NCBI GenBank assembly: GCA_024639005.1
Contig: JAHEJD010000003.1
Coordinates: 31,541-95,540 of the forward strand
DNA from: Chromatiaceae bacterium
Lineage (GTDB): Bacteria > Pseudomonadota > Gammaproteobacteria > Chromatiales > Chromatiaceae
Direction of reading: 5' to 3'
Length of the DNA: 64,000 nt
Position 1 is the first letter of the stretch. Every line of letters starts with the position of its first letter. The translations under genes and the position numbers were made by a program. Shown piece by piece: positions 45,160 through 53,807 of the stretch. The notes beneath the pieces are model-generated. The model did not search any database. It had not been told where the DNA came from and worked only from the letters and a program-made list of their open reading frames with translations.

Positions 45160-45849
45160 ATGACAGAACCAACGGACACGAACAACGCGGCAACAGAAAG
45201 CGGTCCCAGCGTCCCAGACGCTGAACTGCTGATCGCCCCGGGTTGCGCCCACTGTGGGGCGGTCCTCGCGGCCCTGACGGATCTGGTCAAACGCGGAGAC
45301 CTCGGGCGCCTGAACGTCGTTCACCTGGGCGCCCACCCGGAGGCCGCCGCGGCCGTAGGTGCGCGCAGCGTGCCGTGGATCAGGATGGGGCCATACGAAC
45401 TCACCGGGGCCCACACGCAGACCGAACTGGCGAGCTGGGCGCGGCGTGCCGGCACCCCCGAAGGACTGCGCGCCTATCTGCTGGAGCAGCTGCAGAGCGG
45501 GCAGCTCGACAACGCGATCGCCGCCTGCCGCCGCGAGCCGGCGTTCCTGCCGCCACTGCTGTCGCTGTCGGCCGATCTAGACACCCCATTTGCGGTCCGC
45601 ATCGGCGTCGGCGCCGTGCTGGAGGATCTGTCGCCCGACGGCCTGCTGCGGGGACTGGTCGATCCCATCGAAGAGCGGCTCTCGCGCAGCCCGCACGCCC
45701 AGGTTCGCGCGGACGCCGCGCACTTCCTTGGTCTCACCGGCTCGTCGCGCGCGCGCGAGGCGCTCCGGCGGGTGTCCAATGACGAGAACGCGGAGGTGCG
45801 CGAGATCGCGCATGAGTCCATGACCGCGCTGGACAAAACCGCGCGATGA
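45160..45849 (+). CDS. thioredoxin-fold protein with C-terminal HEAT repeats
   Basis: 229 residues. Residues about 20-95 form a thioredoxin-like domain with a redox pair in APGCAHCGAVLAALTDLV (CxxC) and the cis-proline region ARSVPWIRMGPYEL. The rest is helical: a linker (PEGLRAYLLEQLQSGQLDN) then two or three HEAT-type repeats (HAQVRADAAHFLGLTG, AREALRRVSNDENAEVREIA). No signal peptide, so cytoplasmic. The fusion of a redox domain to a protein-binding HEAT scaffold is reminiscent of a client-specific thiol enzyme. It is divergent from aprBA, so it may serve sulfur metabolism, but that is only positional. Confidence 0.8.
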   Translation: MTEPTDTNNAATESGPSVPDAELLIAPGCAHCGAVLAALTDLVKRGDLGRLNVVHLGAHPEAAAAVGARSVPWIRMGPYELTGAHTQTELASWARRAGTPEGLRAYLLEQLQSGQLDNAIAACRREPAFLPPLLSLSADLDTPFAVRIGVGAVLEDLSPDGLLRGLVDPIEERLSRSPHAQVRADAAHFLGLTGSSRAREALRRVSNDENAEVREIAHESMTALDKTAR

Positions 45850-45923
45850 TCTCGACCCCCCGAGGAGGCGAACAGGCGCGGCCTCGTCCGTTACACTGGC
45901 TGCGCCAACGAACAGGAAGCGAC

Positions 45924-46478
45924 ATGGTGTCGATACCCGATCGCGATCAGCAGATCATCCGAACCCACGCGGCATTCATCTGCCAGGCAGTTGAATGCAT
46001 CCAAAATCCGACGGCGCGGCAGAGGCTCGACAATCTCCTGCGGGTCGCCGAAGACAACGGCTGGACCGCGCTCGTCGCTGCCGTCCGGCGGTTTGCCACC
46101 GGGCGGCGTGAGCTCGATGCGCTCAGCGCACTCGACGAGGAGGACCGGGTGATCGCCCAGGCGATCCTTCAGGGGCTGCAAGATCCGCGCACGCTGCCCG
46201 ACCCCACCACAAAAGGTGATCCGACGTTGGCCGCACCTGGCCTTGCGCAGATGATCCATGCAGCGGCCACCGGCGACGTCCAGGCTCTGACCCTGCTCAG
46301 CCAGATGGCCGAGCAGATGAGCAAGGTGGGTGGCGATATGCGTCGGGTGGCGGCGGTGATCCGACCATTGGTGAACGGCGAGCGCGACCCTGACAGTCTG
46401 TGTGAACATCTCGACACGCGCGGTCGACAGCTGGTGCTGCAGATCCTCGAAGCGCTCGGGAGGTTGGACCGTCATTGA
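45924..46478 (+). CDS. uncharacterised helical protein
   Basis: 184 residues from the ATG at 45924 (ribosome binding site AGGAAG). Predicted all-helical and hydrophilic, with a repeated small-domain look in VECIQNPTARQRLDNLLRVA and AQMIHAAATGDVQALTLLSQ. No motif or family recognised. It begins 75 bases after the thioredoxin/HEAT gene and its stop codon overlaps the start of the DUF423 gene, so it is probably in one unit with both. Confidence 0.65.
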   Translation: MVSIPDRDQQIIRTHAAFICQAVECIQNPTARQRLDNLLRVAEDNGWTALVAAVRRFATGRRELDALSALDEEDRVIAQAILQGLQDPRTLPDPTTKGDPTLAAPGLAQMIHAAATGDVQALTLLSQMAEQMSKVGGDMRRVAAVIRPLVNGERDPDSLCEHLDTRGRQLVLQILEALGRLDRH

Positions 46479-46861
46479 TGAACCCGCTGCGGCATTTTCT
46501 GTTTCTTGGCGCTGTTAACGGTTTTCTCGCCGTGGCCTTCGGGGCATTTGCCGCCCATGGTCTGAAAGACCTGCTGAGCAGCGGTCTGCTGGCGGTCTTC
46601 CAGACCGGCGTCGAATACCAGGCCATGCATGCATTGGCGCTGCTGGCGGTCGGGATCCTCGGGGCCCACAGCGCGCAGCTCAAGCCGCTGCAACTGGCCG
46701 GCTGGGCGTTCGCGACCGGCATTCTGCTGTTCTCCGGCAGCCTGTACCTACTGGCGCTCACGGATGCACGCTGGCTGGGCGCGGTTACCCCGTTTGGCGG
46801 CGCGGCATTTCTGCTCGGCTGGGGCGCGCTGGCCTGGCATGCGCGCCGTCTCTCGATGTGA
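46478..46861 (+). CDS. DUF423 family membrane protein
   Basis: 127 residues with four hydrophobic helices. The start FLFLGAVNGFLAVAFGAFAAHGLKD and the later QYQAMHALALLAVG-like segment (EYQAMHALALLAVGILG) and GSLYLLALTDARWLGAVTPFGG are classic DUF423 (YgdD) blocks. Function unknown. The ATG shares one base with the stop of the upstream gene, and its own end overlaps the methyltransferase start by four bases, so these genes are coupled. Confidence 0.9.
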   Translation: MNPLRHFLFLGAVNGFLAVAFGAFAAHGLKDLLSSGLLAVFQTGVEYQAMHALALLAVGILGAHSAQLKPLQLAGWAFATGILLFSGSLYLLALTDARWLGAVTPFGGAAFLLGWGALAWHARRLSM

Positions 46862-47790
46862 CCGATACCGAGAACCTGAGCAACCGGGTCCTGAAGAATC
46901 AGCGCCACCTGCAGAAATGGGCGCGACGCGAGGGCATCGAGGCGTATCGGCTCTACGATCGCGACATCCCCGAGTTCCCACTCGCCATCGACCGTTACGC
47001 GGACTGGCTACACGTCCAGGCGTTCGAAAAGAGACGCCCGCTCGGTGCCAACGAGCTCGACAGCATCCGCGAAGGGCTCGCCGAGGCACTGCAGCTGCCG
47101 CAAGACCAGGTGATCATCAAGCACCGGCGTCGGCAGCGTGGCTCGTCGCAATACGAAAAACAGCAGGGATCGGCGCCGTCATTCAACGTCAACGAACGTG
47201 GATTGAGCTTCGAGGTCAACCTCGGGCGCTATCTCGATACCGGCCTGTTTCTCGACCATCGCGATACCCGAAAACTGATCCGCGGACGCGCGAATGGCAC
47301 CAGATTTCTGAATCTGTTCGCCTATACCGGGAGTTTCACGGTGTATGCCGCTGCGGCCGGTGCAGAAAGCACGGTGACGGTCGACATGTCCAAGACCTAT
47401 CAGGCATGGAGCCGTCGTAATCTGCTGCACAATCGGCTCGAAGACCCGCGTCACGATTTCGTGCAGTGCGATGTGTTCCCGTTCCTCGAACGCATGCGCG
47501 GCAGTCGCGCACGCTTTGATCTCATCGTTCTCGACCCGCCGAGCTTTTCCAACTCGAAACGCATGCGTGCGTCGTTCGACGTGCAGCGCGATCATCCCGA
47601 CCTGCTGCGTGGGACCTTGGGGCTGCTCGCACCCGGTGGTGAGCTCTTCTTCTCCAATAACCGGCAGGGCTTCCGACTGGATCAGGCGGTAGCCGAGCTG
47701 GCCGATGTGAGCGAGATCACCGACCAGACGGTCCCGCGGGACTTCTTACGTCATCCGCCACACCGCTGCTGGCGTATGCGCAGGGACTGA
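46858..47790 (+). CDS. class I SAM methyltransferase, RlmK-like
   Basis: 310 residues starting at a GTG that overlaps the DUF423 stop. The region resembles the RlmK half of E. coli RlmKL (m7G2069 of 23S rRNA): QVIIKHRRRQRGSSQYEK, LGRYLDTGLFLDHRDTRKLI, SAM motif I FLNLFAYTGSFTVYAAAAGA, motif II VTVDMSKTYQAW and the catalytic-type DPPSFSNSKRM. A separate RlmL homolog is not in the window. It is a cytoplasmic RNA methyltransferase; the exact base is inferred. Confidence 0.85.
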   Translation: MTDTENLSNRVLKNQRHLQKWARREGIEAYRLYDRDIPEFPLAIDRYADWLHVQAFEKRRPLGANELDSIREGLAEALQLPQDQVIIKHRRRQRGSSQYEKQQGSAPSFNVNERGLSFEVNLGRYLDTGLFLDHRDTRKLIRGRANGTRFLNLFAYTGSFTVYAAAAGAESTVTVDMSKTYQAWSRRNLLHNRLEDPRHDFVQCDVFPFLERMRGSRARFDLIVLDPPSFSNSKRMRASFDVQRDHPDLLRGTLGLLAPGGELFFSNNRQGFRLDQAVAELADVSEITDQTVPRDFLRHPPHRCWRMRRD

Positions 47791-47965
47791 ACTATCCATC
47801 GCACTGATATGCGGCTGAGACCTGACGTTGGCGGCTGTCGGCGGCCAGTGCGATACAAGCACATGGCGCCTTGAAAACAGACGGCCCGTCCAGGAATTCG
47901 CCGGCGCCGCGAACCAATCAATACCCCGCTTTCCCCATCCGGGTCACGCAGACTACTATCTCGCC

Positions 47966-49330
47966 ATGTCGACCAGCATGCTGATTATCGAAGACGACCC
48001 GGCCCTCAACCAGATGCTGACGCTGCACTTCGAGGACCAGGGTTTCACAGTGCATAGTGCCGACCGGTGTGCAGTGGGCCTCGAGCTAGCCCGCGAGCAT
48101 GCGGTCGAGCTGGTACTCCTGGACCAACAGCTGCCTGACGGTGAGGGCATCGAACTCCTGCCGCGCCTGCGGGAGCTGCAGCCCATGGCCGGGGTGATCA
48201 TGATGACCGGACAACACGACCTCGAACTGGCGATCGAGGCGATCAAGTCGGGCGCCGCCGACTTTATTCACAAACCCCTGCAGACCGCCTCGCTGCAGGC
48301 GACCGTCGACAAGGTCCTGGCAGGCCATGCCGAAGAGCCTGAGCACAGACCACCCGTGCGCGATCGCCCGTTGGGCGACCTGATCGGCCGCAGCGAGGCC
48401 ATGCTCGAGGTCAGTAAACAGATCGCACTGAGCGCGTCGAAGACCGCGACCGTGCTGATCACGGGCGAATCGGGGACCGGGAAAGAGGTCGTGGCGCGTC
48501 TGATCCATCAGCACAGCAACCGTGATGGCCCATTCGTTGCGGTGAACTGTGCGGCGATTGTCGACACATTGCTCGAGAGTGAGCTGTTCGGCCATGAGAA
48601 AGGCGCCTTTACCGGTGCGGAGCGCAGCAAACCGGGGAAATTCGAGATGGCCGCGGGCGGCACGCTGTTTCTCGACGAAATCGCAGAGTTGGCGCAGCCG
48701 CTCCAGGCCAAACTGCTACGCGCACTGCAGGAACGCACCATAGAGCGCGTGGGCGGCACCACGCCGATCGCGGTCAGCGCACGCATTATCGCGGCGACCC
48801 ATCGCGATCTGTTCGCGCGGGCCGGTACCGGCGAGTTTCGCGAGGACCTGGCCTACCGACTCAATGTGCTCAACATCGAACTGCCAGCGCTGCGCGCGCG
48901 CCGCGAGGATATTCCGCTGTTGGCGAGTGCCTTGCTTGCAAAGGCGGCCCGGCAGAATCAACAGGCGCCGCCGGCGCTGTCCCAGTCCGCGGTCGAGCTG
49001 TTGCAGCAGTATGATTGGCCGGGCAATGTGCGCGAGCTGGAGAACGTCCTGACGCAGGCCATGGTCTTGGCCCGAGATGGCCAGATCAGCGAAAGCCACC
49101 TGCGCTTTCGACAGGCCCCAGAGGCGACGATCACAACGGCGGAAACGCCGGCCGCCACGCAGCCGTTCGCGCTGCAGTCGCTGGAAGAGGTCGAGGCCGC
49201 GCATATCCAAAGAGTTCTCGACCACACCGGCGGCCACAAAGGCCGCAGTTGCGAGATCCTCGGCATCTCGCGCCCGGCGCTGGATCGCAAGATCCAAAAG
49301 TACTCGCTGAGCCTACCGAACCGCGACTGA
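47966..49330 (+). CDS. sigma-54-dependent response regulator, NtrC type
   Basis: 454 residues from the ATG at 47966; the longer upstream frame has no family features. Receiver domain MLIIEDDPALNQMLTLHFED with phosphorylation aspartate in LVLLDQQLPDGEGIEL, AAA+ domain with [28 protein letters not shown] and WPGNVRELENVL, then the Fis helix-turn-helix CEILGISRPALDRKIQKYSL. All sigma-54 activator elements are intact. No histidine kinase gene is next to it, so it is an orphan. Its gene is separated from the methyltransferase by 175 bases. Confidence 0.92.
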   Translation: MSTSMLIIEDDPALNQMLTLHFEDQGFTVHSADRCAVGLELAREHAVELVLLDQQLPDGEGIELLPRLRELQPMAGVIMMTGQHDLELAIEAIKSGAADFIHKPLQTASLQATVDKVLAGHAEEPEHRPPVRDRPLGDLIGRSEAMLEVSKQIALSASKTATVLITGESGTGKEVVARLIHQHSNRDGPFVAVNCAAIVDTLLESELFGHEKGAFTGAERSKPGKFEMAAGGTLFLDEIAELAQPLQAKLLRALQERTIERVGGTTPIAVSARIIAATHRDLFARAGTGEFREDLAYRLNVLNIELPALRARREDIPLLASALLAKAARQNQQAPPALSQSAVELLQQYDWPGNVRELENVLTQAMVLARDGQISESHLRFRQAPEATITTAETPAATQPFALQSLEEVEAAHIQRVLDHTGGHKGRSCEILGISRPALDRKIQKYSLSLPNRD

Positions 49331-49341
49331 CGACCGGGAAC

Positions 49342-49523
49342 CAGCCTGCAAATCTCACCGTTTTTCGTCGCGAGGGTGTCGAGACGCCGCCATGGCGGGG
49401 TGCACGCAGTGAAAGACGGTGAAGGCGTAGCTGACACTACGTCGAACCGGCTGTAGCGAGTACGCCCCGTCAGGGCGAGTGTATCGCCGCCCGCAGCAGG
49501 AAATCGGTGAGATTTGCAGGCTA
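49342..49523. mobile_element. 182-bp inverted-repeat element, family A copy 2 (MITE-like)
   Basis: Same family as 12499-12682. The terminal repeats (left AGCCTGCAAATCTCACCG and its complement at the right end) are nearly perfect. The internal sequence matches copy 1 over the full length with scattered changes, including the GCCATGGCGGGGTGCACG core. The element begins 12 bases after the stop of the sigma-54 response-regulator gene. Confidence 0.8.
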
Positions 49524-49557
49524 CAAGCCCGTTATCGACGCAGACGGCACCATCACA

Positions 49558-49597
49558 ATTCGTTACAACCTCACATGATTTAACGATTCGTTACAAC
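49558..49597. promoter_or_regulatory. direct repeat upstream of ECF sigma gene
   Basis: The 12-mer ATTCGTTACAAC occurs twice (49558-49569 and 49586-49597), 28 bases apart from start to start. It lies about 125-165 bases before the ECF sigma gene and could be an operator or autoregulated promoter. The copies are not a dyad. Confidence 0.45.
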
Positions 49598-49721
49598 GAA
49601 GCGTTGAATATTCATGCCGTGAACTCGAAAATACTCTATGTCTTTCAATTAGTTAATTGATGGCATGTGTTCTGCTAAGTGGTTTGGCATCGACACAAAC
49701 CGCTTGCAGAAGGAAAACGAC

Positions 49722-50255
49722 ATGACTGCCATCGCACTAGCCCATACCGCCACCCTGACCGCTGACGTAGGCCAGTCGAGCTCGAGCCGCGAAAACGAAT
49801 TCAATGCGCTAATCGCCGTCTACATGGACGACCTGTATCGCTATGCCTATTGGCTGAGCAGCCATCCTGCGGTCGCTGACGACCTGGTCCAGGAGACCTT
49901 GGTGCGCGCCTGGAAATCGATGGACAAACTCAACGACGCCAAGGCGGTAAAGGGCTGGCTGCTGACTATCCTGCGGCGTGAGAACGCACGCCGCTTCGAG
50001 CGTATCCGCCCACAGGAGAGCGCGATTCCGACCGAAGAGCTGGCCGCAAACCGCAAGGACTATGACACCTCGACCGAGGCCTTTGTGCTACGCGGCGCGC
50101 TGGAGCAGCTGCCCAAAGAATACCGTGAACCCCTGTTGATGCAGGTGATCTACGGCCATTCGCAAAAAGAGATCGCCGCGCACCTGGGCATCTCGGTCGC
50201 CGGTGCCGGGACCCGATTGTTTCGCGCCCGCGAAAAAATGCGGGAGTTGCTGTGA
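49722..50255 (+). CDS. ECF-type RNA polymerase sigma factor
   Basis: 177 residues from the ATG at 49722 (ribosome binding site AGAAGGAA). Region 2 NALIAVYMDDLYRYAYWLSS and DDLVQETLVRAWKSMDKL, and region 4 LEQLPKEYREPLLMQVIYGHSQKEIAAHLGISVAGAGTRLFRAREKM are complete. It directs RNA polymerase to a small regulon. The expected adjacent anti-sigma gene is absent: the next gene is on the other strand. Regulation must therefore be unusual or the anti-sigma lies elsewhere. Confidence 0.9.
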   Translation: MTAIALAHTATLTADVGQSSSSRENEFNALIAVYMDDLYRYAYWLSSHPAVADDLVQETLVRAWKSMDKLNDAKAVKGWLLTILRRENARRFERIRPQESAIPTEELAANRKDYDTSTEAFVLRGALEQLPKEYREPLLMQVIYGHSQKEIAAHLGISVAGAGTRLFRAREKMRELL

Positions 50256-50302
50256 CGGCGGGAACGCTCGCGCGCGGGCCGGGAGCCCGCTGAGACGGCG
50301 CC

Positions 50303-50632
50303 CTAGCGGGCGCCGTCGAGGGCCTTCTGCGACCGTTTACGAAAGACACCCATCTCTTTGGCCGCCTGTGCATCGCCCCGCCGCTCGGCGACCGCGATAC
50401 CCTGATCCAGCACGTCGACCGCCTCATCGTGATTCCCGGCCGTGGCCAGCGCCTTGCCCAGCATCTTCCACGCCGCAGAGTATTCCGCGTCGAACTTGAG
50501 CGCCTCGCGCAGGTGCGCAATGGCCGCATCCGCGCGGCCAATCTTTAGAAACTCGTTACCCAACGTATAACGCAGCAACGCGCTGTCGACGCCGCGCTCG
50601 AGCATCCCGTGCAAATTTTCGATCATCGTCAT
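50303..50632 (-). CDS. small tetratricopeptide-repeat protein
   Basis: 109 residues from the ATG at 50632, after an AGAGGG ribosome binding site. Helical TPR-like units are visible (SALLRYTLGNEFLKIGRADAAIAHLREALKFDAEYSAAWKMLGKAL, then HDEAVDVLDQGIAVAERRGD), about three repeats. No signal peptide; cytoplasmic scaffold. It converges on the ECF sigma gene with 48 bases between. A GC-rich hairpin overlapping its end may terminate one or both transcripts. Confidence 0.78.
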   Translation of the reverse strand: MTMIENLHGMLERGVDSALLRYTLGNEFLKIGRADAAIAHLREALKFDAEYSAAWKMLGKALATAGNHDEAVDVLDQGIAVAERRGDAQAAKEMGVFRKRSQKALDGAR

Positions 50633-50805
50633 GGCTAAGCCCTCTACGCCACCTTCGCCCCAAGTTTGAACGCCGGCGTTCAGTCTTGTTTCAGACATTT
50701 ACAGGGTAGAAATCATCGCGCATCTTTCGCGAGGACAGCGCATGGAAAACTCACTTTTCATTATAAGAACAGGCGTGTGTCTCAAGAGACCACAAGTGGG
50801 CTGCG

Positions 50806-52680
50806 TCAGGTCTTGAGATAGGTGTAGCCCTGCAGGCCGGCCCTCAATTCCCGATAGTAGCTATCGACATAGGGAGCGCTGATACCCTGTTCGCGCAGTT
50901 TGCGCAGATAAGATTCCAACATCTCTTCCGGGTCGAAATGGACGTACCGCAGGAGTTCGTCGACGGAATCTCCGCGCTCCGGCTCGGCGAGGCGGTAGTG
51001 CCCATCGGATCCCACAATGACATTCACCGCATCGGTGTCGCCGAACAGGTTGTGCATGTCACCCAGGATCTCCTGATAGGCGCCGACCAGAAAAATACCC
51101 AAGAGATAGGGCTCCCCCGCGCGTTCGGGGTGTAACGTCAGGGTGGCCTCCACGCCGTCCTGATCGACATAACGCGCGATGCAGCCATCCGAATCACAGG
51201 TCAGGTCGTGCAGCAGGCCCGCCTGATTCGGCGACTCATCGAGACGGTGGAGTGGCATCACCGGAAAGATCTGATCAATCGCCCAGACGTCCGGCAACGA
51301 CTGGAACAGGGAAAAATTGCAGAACACCCGGTCAGCGAGCAGTTCGTTGAGGGCGTCCAGCAGCTCGCGGTGCCGGCGCGACTCCGGCCGCAGGATGGCC
51401 TTGACTGAGCGTGCAACGGCGAAGAACAGGGTCTCGGCGAGTGCCCTCTGCTGCAGGCTCATGTCGCCCTGGGCAAAGCGCTCGCTGGCCTCGTCGAGCA
51501 GGTGCCTGGCGTTCTGAAAGCTCTGCGTCGGCACACTGTCGTGCAGGCCATCGAGGACGTCGCCCAGTCGCTGCAGCAGGTCGTCGCCCTCTGCGATTAC
51601 ACCGGGGACCTCGGCAAACGGGGCCTCGCGCTCAATGACGTCGGTGATCAGGACCGCATGATGTGCCGTCATCGCGCGCCCCGACTCTGTGAATACCATG
51701 GGTTGCGCCAGGCCGTGCTCGGCACACACCCTGGCGATTGGCCGCAAGACCGCGTCTGCGTAGGCCACGAGATCGTAGTCTGCCGAGCAGTAGTGCTGTG
51801 AGCGACTGCCTTCGTAGTCGATACCGAGCCCGCCGCCGACATCGATCGCGCGAATGTCCGCGCCCAGGCCGTGCAGCTCGACAAAATAGCGGGCCGCCTC
51901 ACTGATGCCGCGGTGAATATCACGCAGGTCCGGGATCTGCGACCCGATATGCGAATGCAGCAGGACCAACCAGTGCAGACGGTCCTGGGCACGCAGGCGC
52001 TCGACCAGATCGAGCAGCTGTGGCGCCGACAGACCGAACTTCGACTTGGTGCCGCCGGAGTTCTGCCACTTCCCCGAGGCCACCGCCGCCAGCCGCACCC
52101 GCACCCCGAGCAGTGGCTCGATACCCAGGTCCTCGGACTCGGCGATCACCAGGTCCAGCTCGCTCGCCTTCTCGAGCACGATGTGGACCGCATAGCCCAG
52201 GCGGCGGCCGATCAGCGCCAGGCGAATGTACTCGCGGTCCTTGTAGCCATTGCAGACGATCACCCCGCCCGGCGGCGCGCTGGCCAATACCGCCATCAGC
52301 TCCGGCTTGCTGCCGGCCTCGAGACCGATACAGTCACCGCCACCGGCGACGATCTGTTCGACGACGCTGCGCTGCTGGTTGACCTTGATCGGATAGACGG
52401 CGCGGTAACCCCCCGAATAGCCCAGGCTGGTCGCCATCGCCGCGAAGGCCTCGCACAGGGTCTGCGCACGATGCTGCAGGATGTCGTTGAAACGCACCAG
52501 CACCGGGAGACGCAGATCACTGGCGGTCAACTCGCGTGCCAATTCATACAGGTCAAGGTCTGCACCCTCTGCATGCCGTGGGTTTACCGTGGCATGGCCA
52601 CGTTGATTGATCCCAAAGTAACCCTCGCCCCAGCGACTGATGGCATATGTCTGCGGCACACTGAATACTTTGGCTGGCAT
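50806..52680 (-). CDS. speA: biosynthetic arginine decarboxylase SpeA
   Basis: 624 residues, PLP-dependent fold III (ornithine/arginine decarboxylase alanine-racemase fold). The PLP lysine is in YRAVYPIKVNQQRSVVE; KSKFGLSAPQLLDLV, DVGGGLGIDYEGSRS and VNVIVGSDGHYRLAE are further family blocks. It makes agmatine for polyamine synthesis in the cytoplasm and is mid-sized for SpeA (about 630-660). No speB or speE gene follows in the window. Confidence 0.96.
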   Translation of the reverse strand: MPAKVFSVPQTYAISRWGEGYFGINQRGHATVNPRHAEGADLDLYELARELTASDLRLPVLVRFNDILQHRAQTLCEAFAAMATSLGYSGGYRAVYPIKVNQQRSVVEQIVAGGGDCIGLEAGSKPELMAVLASAPPGGVIVCNGYKDREYIRLALIGRRLGYAVHIVLEKASELDLVIAESEDLGIEPLLGVRVRLAAVASGKWQNSGGTKSKFGLSAPQLLDLVERLRAQDRLHWLVLLHSHIGSQIPDLRDIHRGISEAARYFVELHGLGADIRAIDVGGGLGIDYEGSRSQHYCSADYDLVAYADAVLRPIARVCAEHGLAQPMVFTESGRAMTAHHAVLITDVIEREAPFAEVPGVIAEGDDLLQRLGDVLDGLHDSVPTQSFQNARHLLDEASERFAQGDMSLQQRALAETLFFAVARSVKAILRPESRRHRELLDALNELLADRVFCNFSLFQSLPDVWAIDQIFPVMPLHRLDESPNQAGLLHDLTCDSDGCIARYVDQDGVEATLTLHPERAGEPYLLGIFLVGAYQEILGDMHNLFGDTDAVNVIVGSDGHYRLAEPERGDSVDELLRYVHFDPEEMLESYLRKLREQGISAPYVDSYYRELRAGLQGYTYLKT

Positions 52681-52892
52681 GGCGATCGCGCTCCACTGGC
52701 TGCCGAGATTATCCGGGATCCGCGGCGGAAATGCCTAGCCTGGTAAGAGCGCGCATTGGTGAAGACAGGGTGCGCCGCAGCGCATCGCCAGTATCGGTGG
52801 CAGCGGATCCATCACTTTGCGCGACGCGCTGAAATACCCGGAGGTCGATCAGACAATGGCGCGTGACACCGCGTGACATTTCCCCGGGGCTT

Positions 52893-52915
52893 CGTGAGTC
52901 CGATAGCGACTCACG
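52893..52915. other. 8-bp inverted repeat
   Basis: CGTGAGTC, seven-base loop, GACTCACG. It lies in the 283-base gap between speA start and the folA end, which otherwise has no gene I can support. No T-run follows on either strand, so it is not a clear terminator. Confidence 0.4.
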
Positions 52916-52963
52916 CGCAAGGCTTCATTTGCAGCGGCGTCGGCTGGATCCGACGCGTGGCAG

Positions 52964-53488
52964 TCACACCATGCCTGTCGCTGTTGGGTCCCCCCGACGC
53001 TTCAGGGTCAGAAAACTGCAGGCGTGGGGGTTACGGGCGTCGGCTGCGTGCCGTTCGCGGGAGGTCTCCTCCCATTCTAGGCTGTCATAGGCCGGGAACA
53101 AGGCATCGCCCTCGAACTCTCCGTCCACAAGGGTCAGATACATGCGCGAGGCCAGCGGCAGCGCCTGCGCATACAGGTTCGCGCCGCCGATGACCATGAT
53201 CTCCGCGACATCGCCGACCAACGCGATCGCGTCGCTCAGCGAGTGCACGACTTCGGCACCCTCGGCCCGGTAGGCGCAGTCGTGGGAGAGCACGACATGT
53301 GTGCGATGCGGCAGCAACCCGGGCAACGATTCCCACGTCTTCCTGCCCATGACGATCGGCTTGCCCAGGGTCAGGCGCTTGAAGCGCGCGAGATCCGCCG
53401 GCATCCGCCACGGCAGCGCGTTGTCGCGCCCGATCACGCGGTTATCGGACATCGCTGCAATGATCGACAGATTCGGCAAGGGCTCCAT
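52964..53488 (-). CDS. folA: dihydrofolate reductase
   Basis: 174 residues. Family blocks in order: LSIIAAMSDNRVIGRDNALPW, LPWRMPADLARFKRLTLGKP, IVMGRKTWESLP, HVVLSHDCAYRAEG, IMVIGGANLYAQALPLASRMYLTLVDGEFEGDALFPAY. The catalytic Asp of the MPADL motif is present. It makes tetrahydrofolate, consumed by the thymidylate synthase encoded nearby. Same strand as thyA and lgt, with a 44-residue gene between. Confidence 0.95.
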   Translation of the reverse strand: MEPLPNLSIIAAMSDNRVIGRDNALPWRMPADLARFKRLTLGKPIVMGRKTWESLPGLLPHRTHVVLSHDCAYRAEGAEVVHSLSDAIALVGDVAEIMVIGGANLYAQALPLASRMYLTLVDGEFEGDALFPAYDSLEWEETSRERHAADARNPHACSFLTLKRRGDPTATGMV

Positions 53489-53562
53489 TAGTAAATGATA
53501 ACAGTGCCGAATCCTGCCGCACGCCCGTTAGGCAGCTTAAGCCCAGGCCAGCTGGCGACAGA

Positions 53563-53697
53563 TTACGCCTGCTCGTCGTCCGCGAACAACTCCTCGTCGG
53601 CCTCGATCATCATCTCGATAATCGCCTCTACCTGCTCTGGCGCCTCTTCAGACATCGCCAGCAGCTCCAGACCGTCGACTTTCAGTTCATCGCTCAT
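53563..53697 (-). CDS. small acidic 44-residue protein between folA and thyA
   Basis: ATG at 53697 preceded by GGGTGAGGACG, giving MSDELKVDGLELLAMSEEAP then an Asp/Glu-rich run and stop. About one-third of residues are Asp or Glu. It sits on the same strand as thyA and folA, 110 bases past thyA. No family recognised. Good ribosome binding site and strand agreement support coding; it is too short for routine gene callers. Confidence 0.6.
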   Translation of the reverse strand: MSDELKVDGLELLAMSEEAPEQVEAIIEMMIEADEELFADDEQA

Positions 53698-53807
53698 CGT
53701 CCTCACCCGATATAACAGTATGTGTTAAATTGCTTATACGCTGAGCATCGCGGGGCCGATCGGCCTGCGGCCGCGAGAACTTGATATGCGTCGGGGCGCG
53801 CCCCGCC

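Noticed and set aside
52893-52915. Hairpin between speA and folA as a terminator
   Set aside because: The stem is perfect but no T-run follows on either strand, so it is listed only as an inverted repeat.
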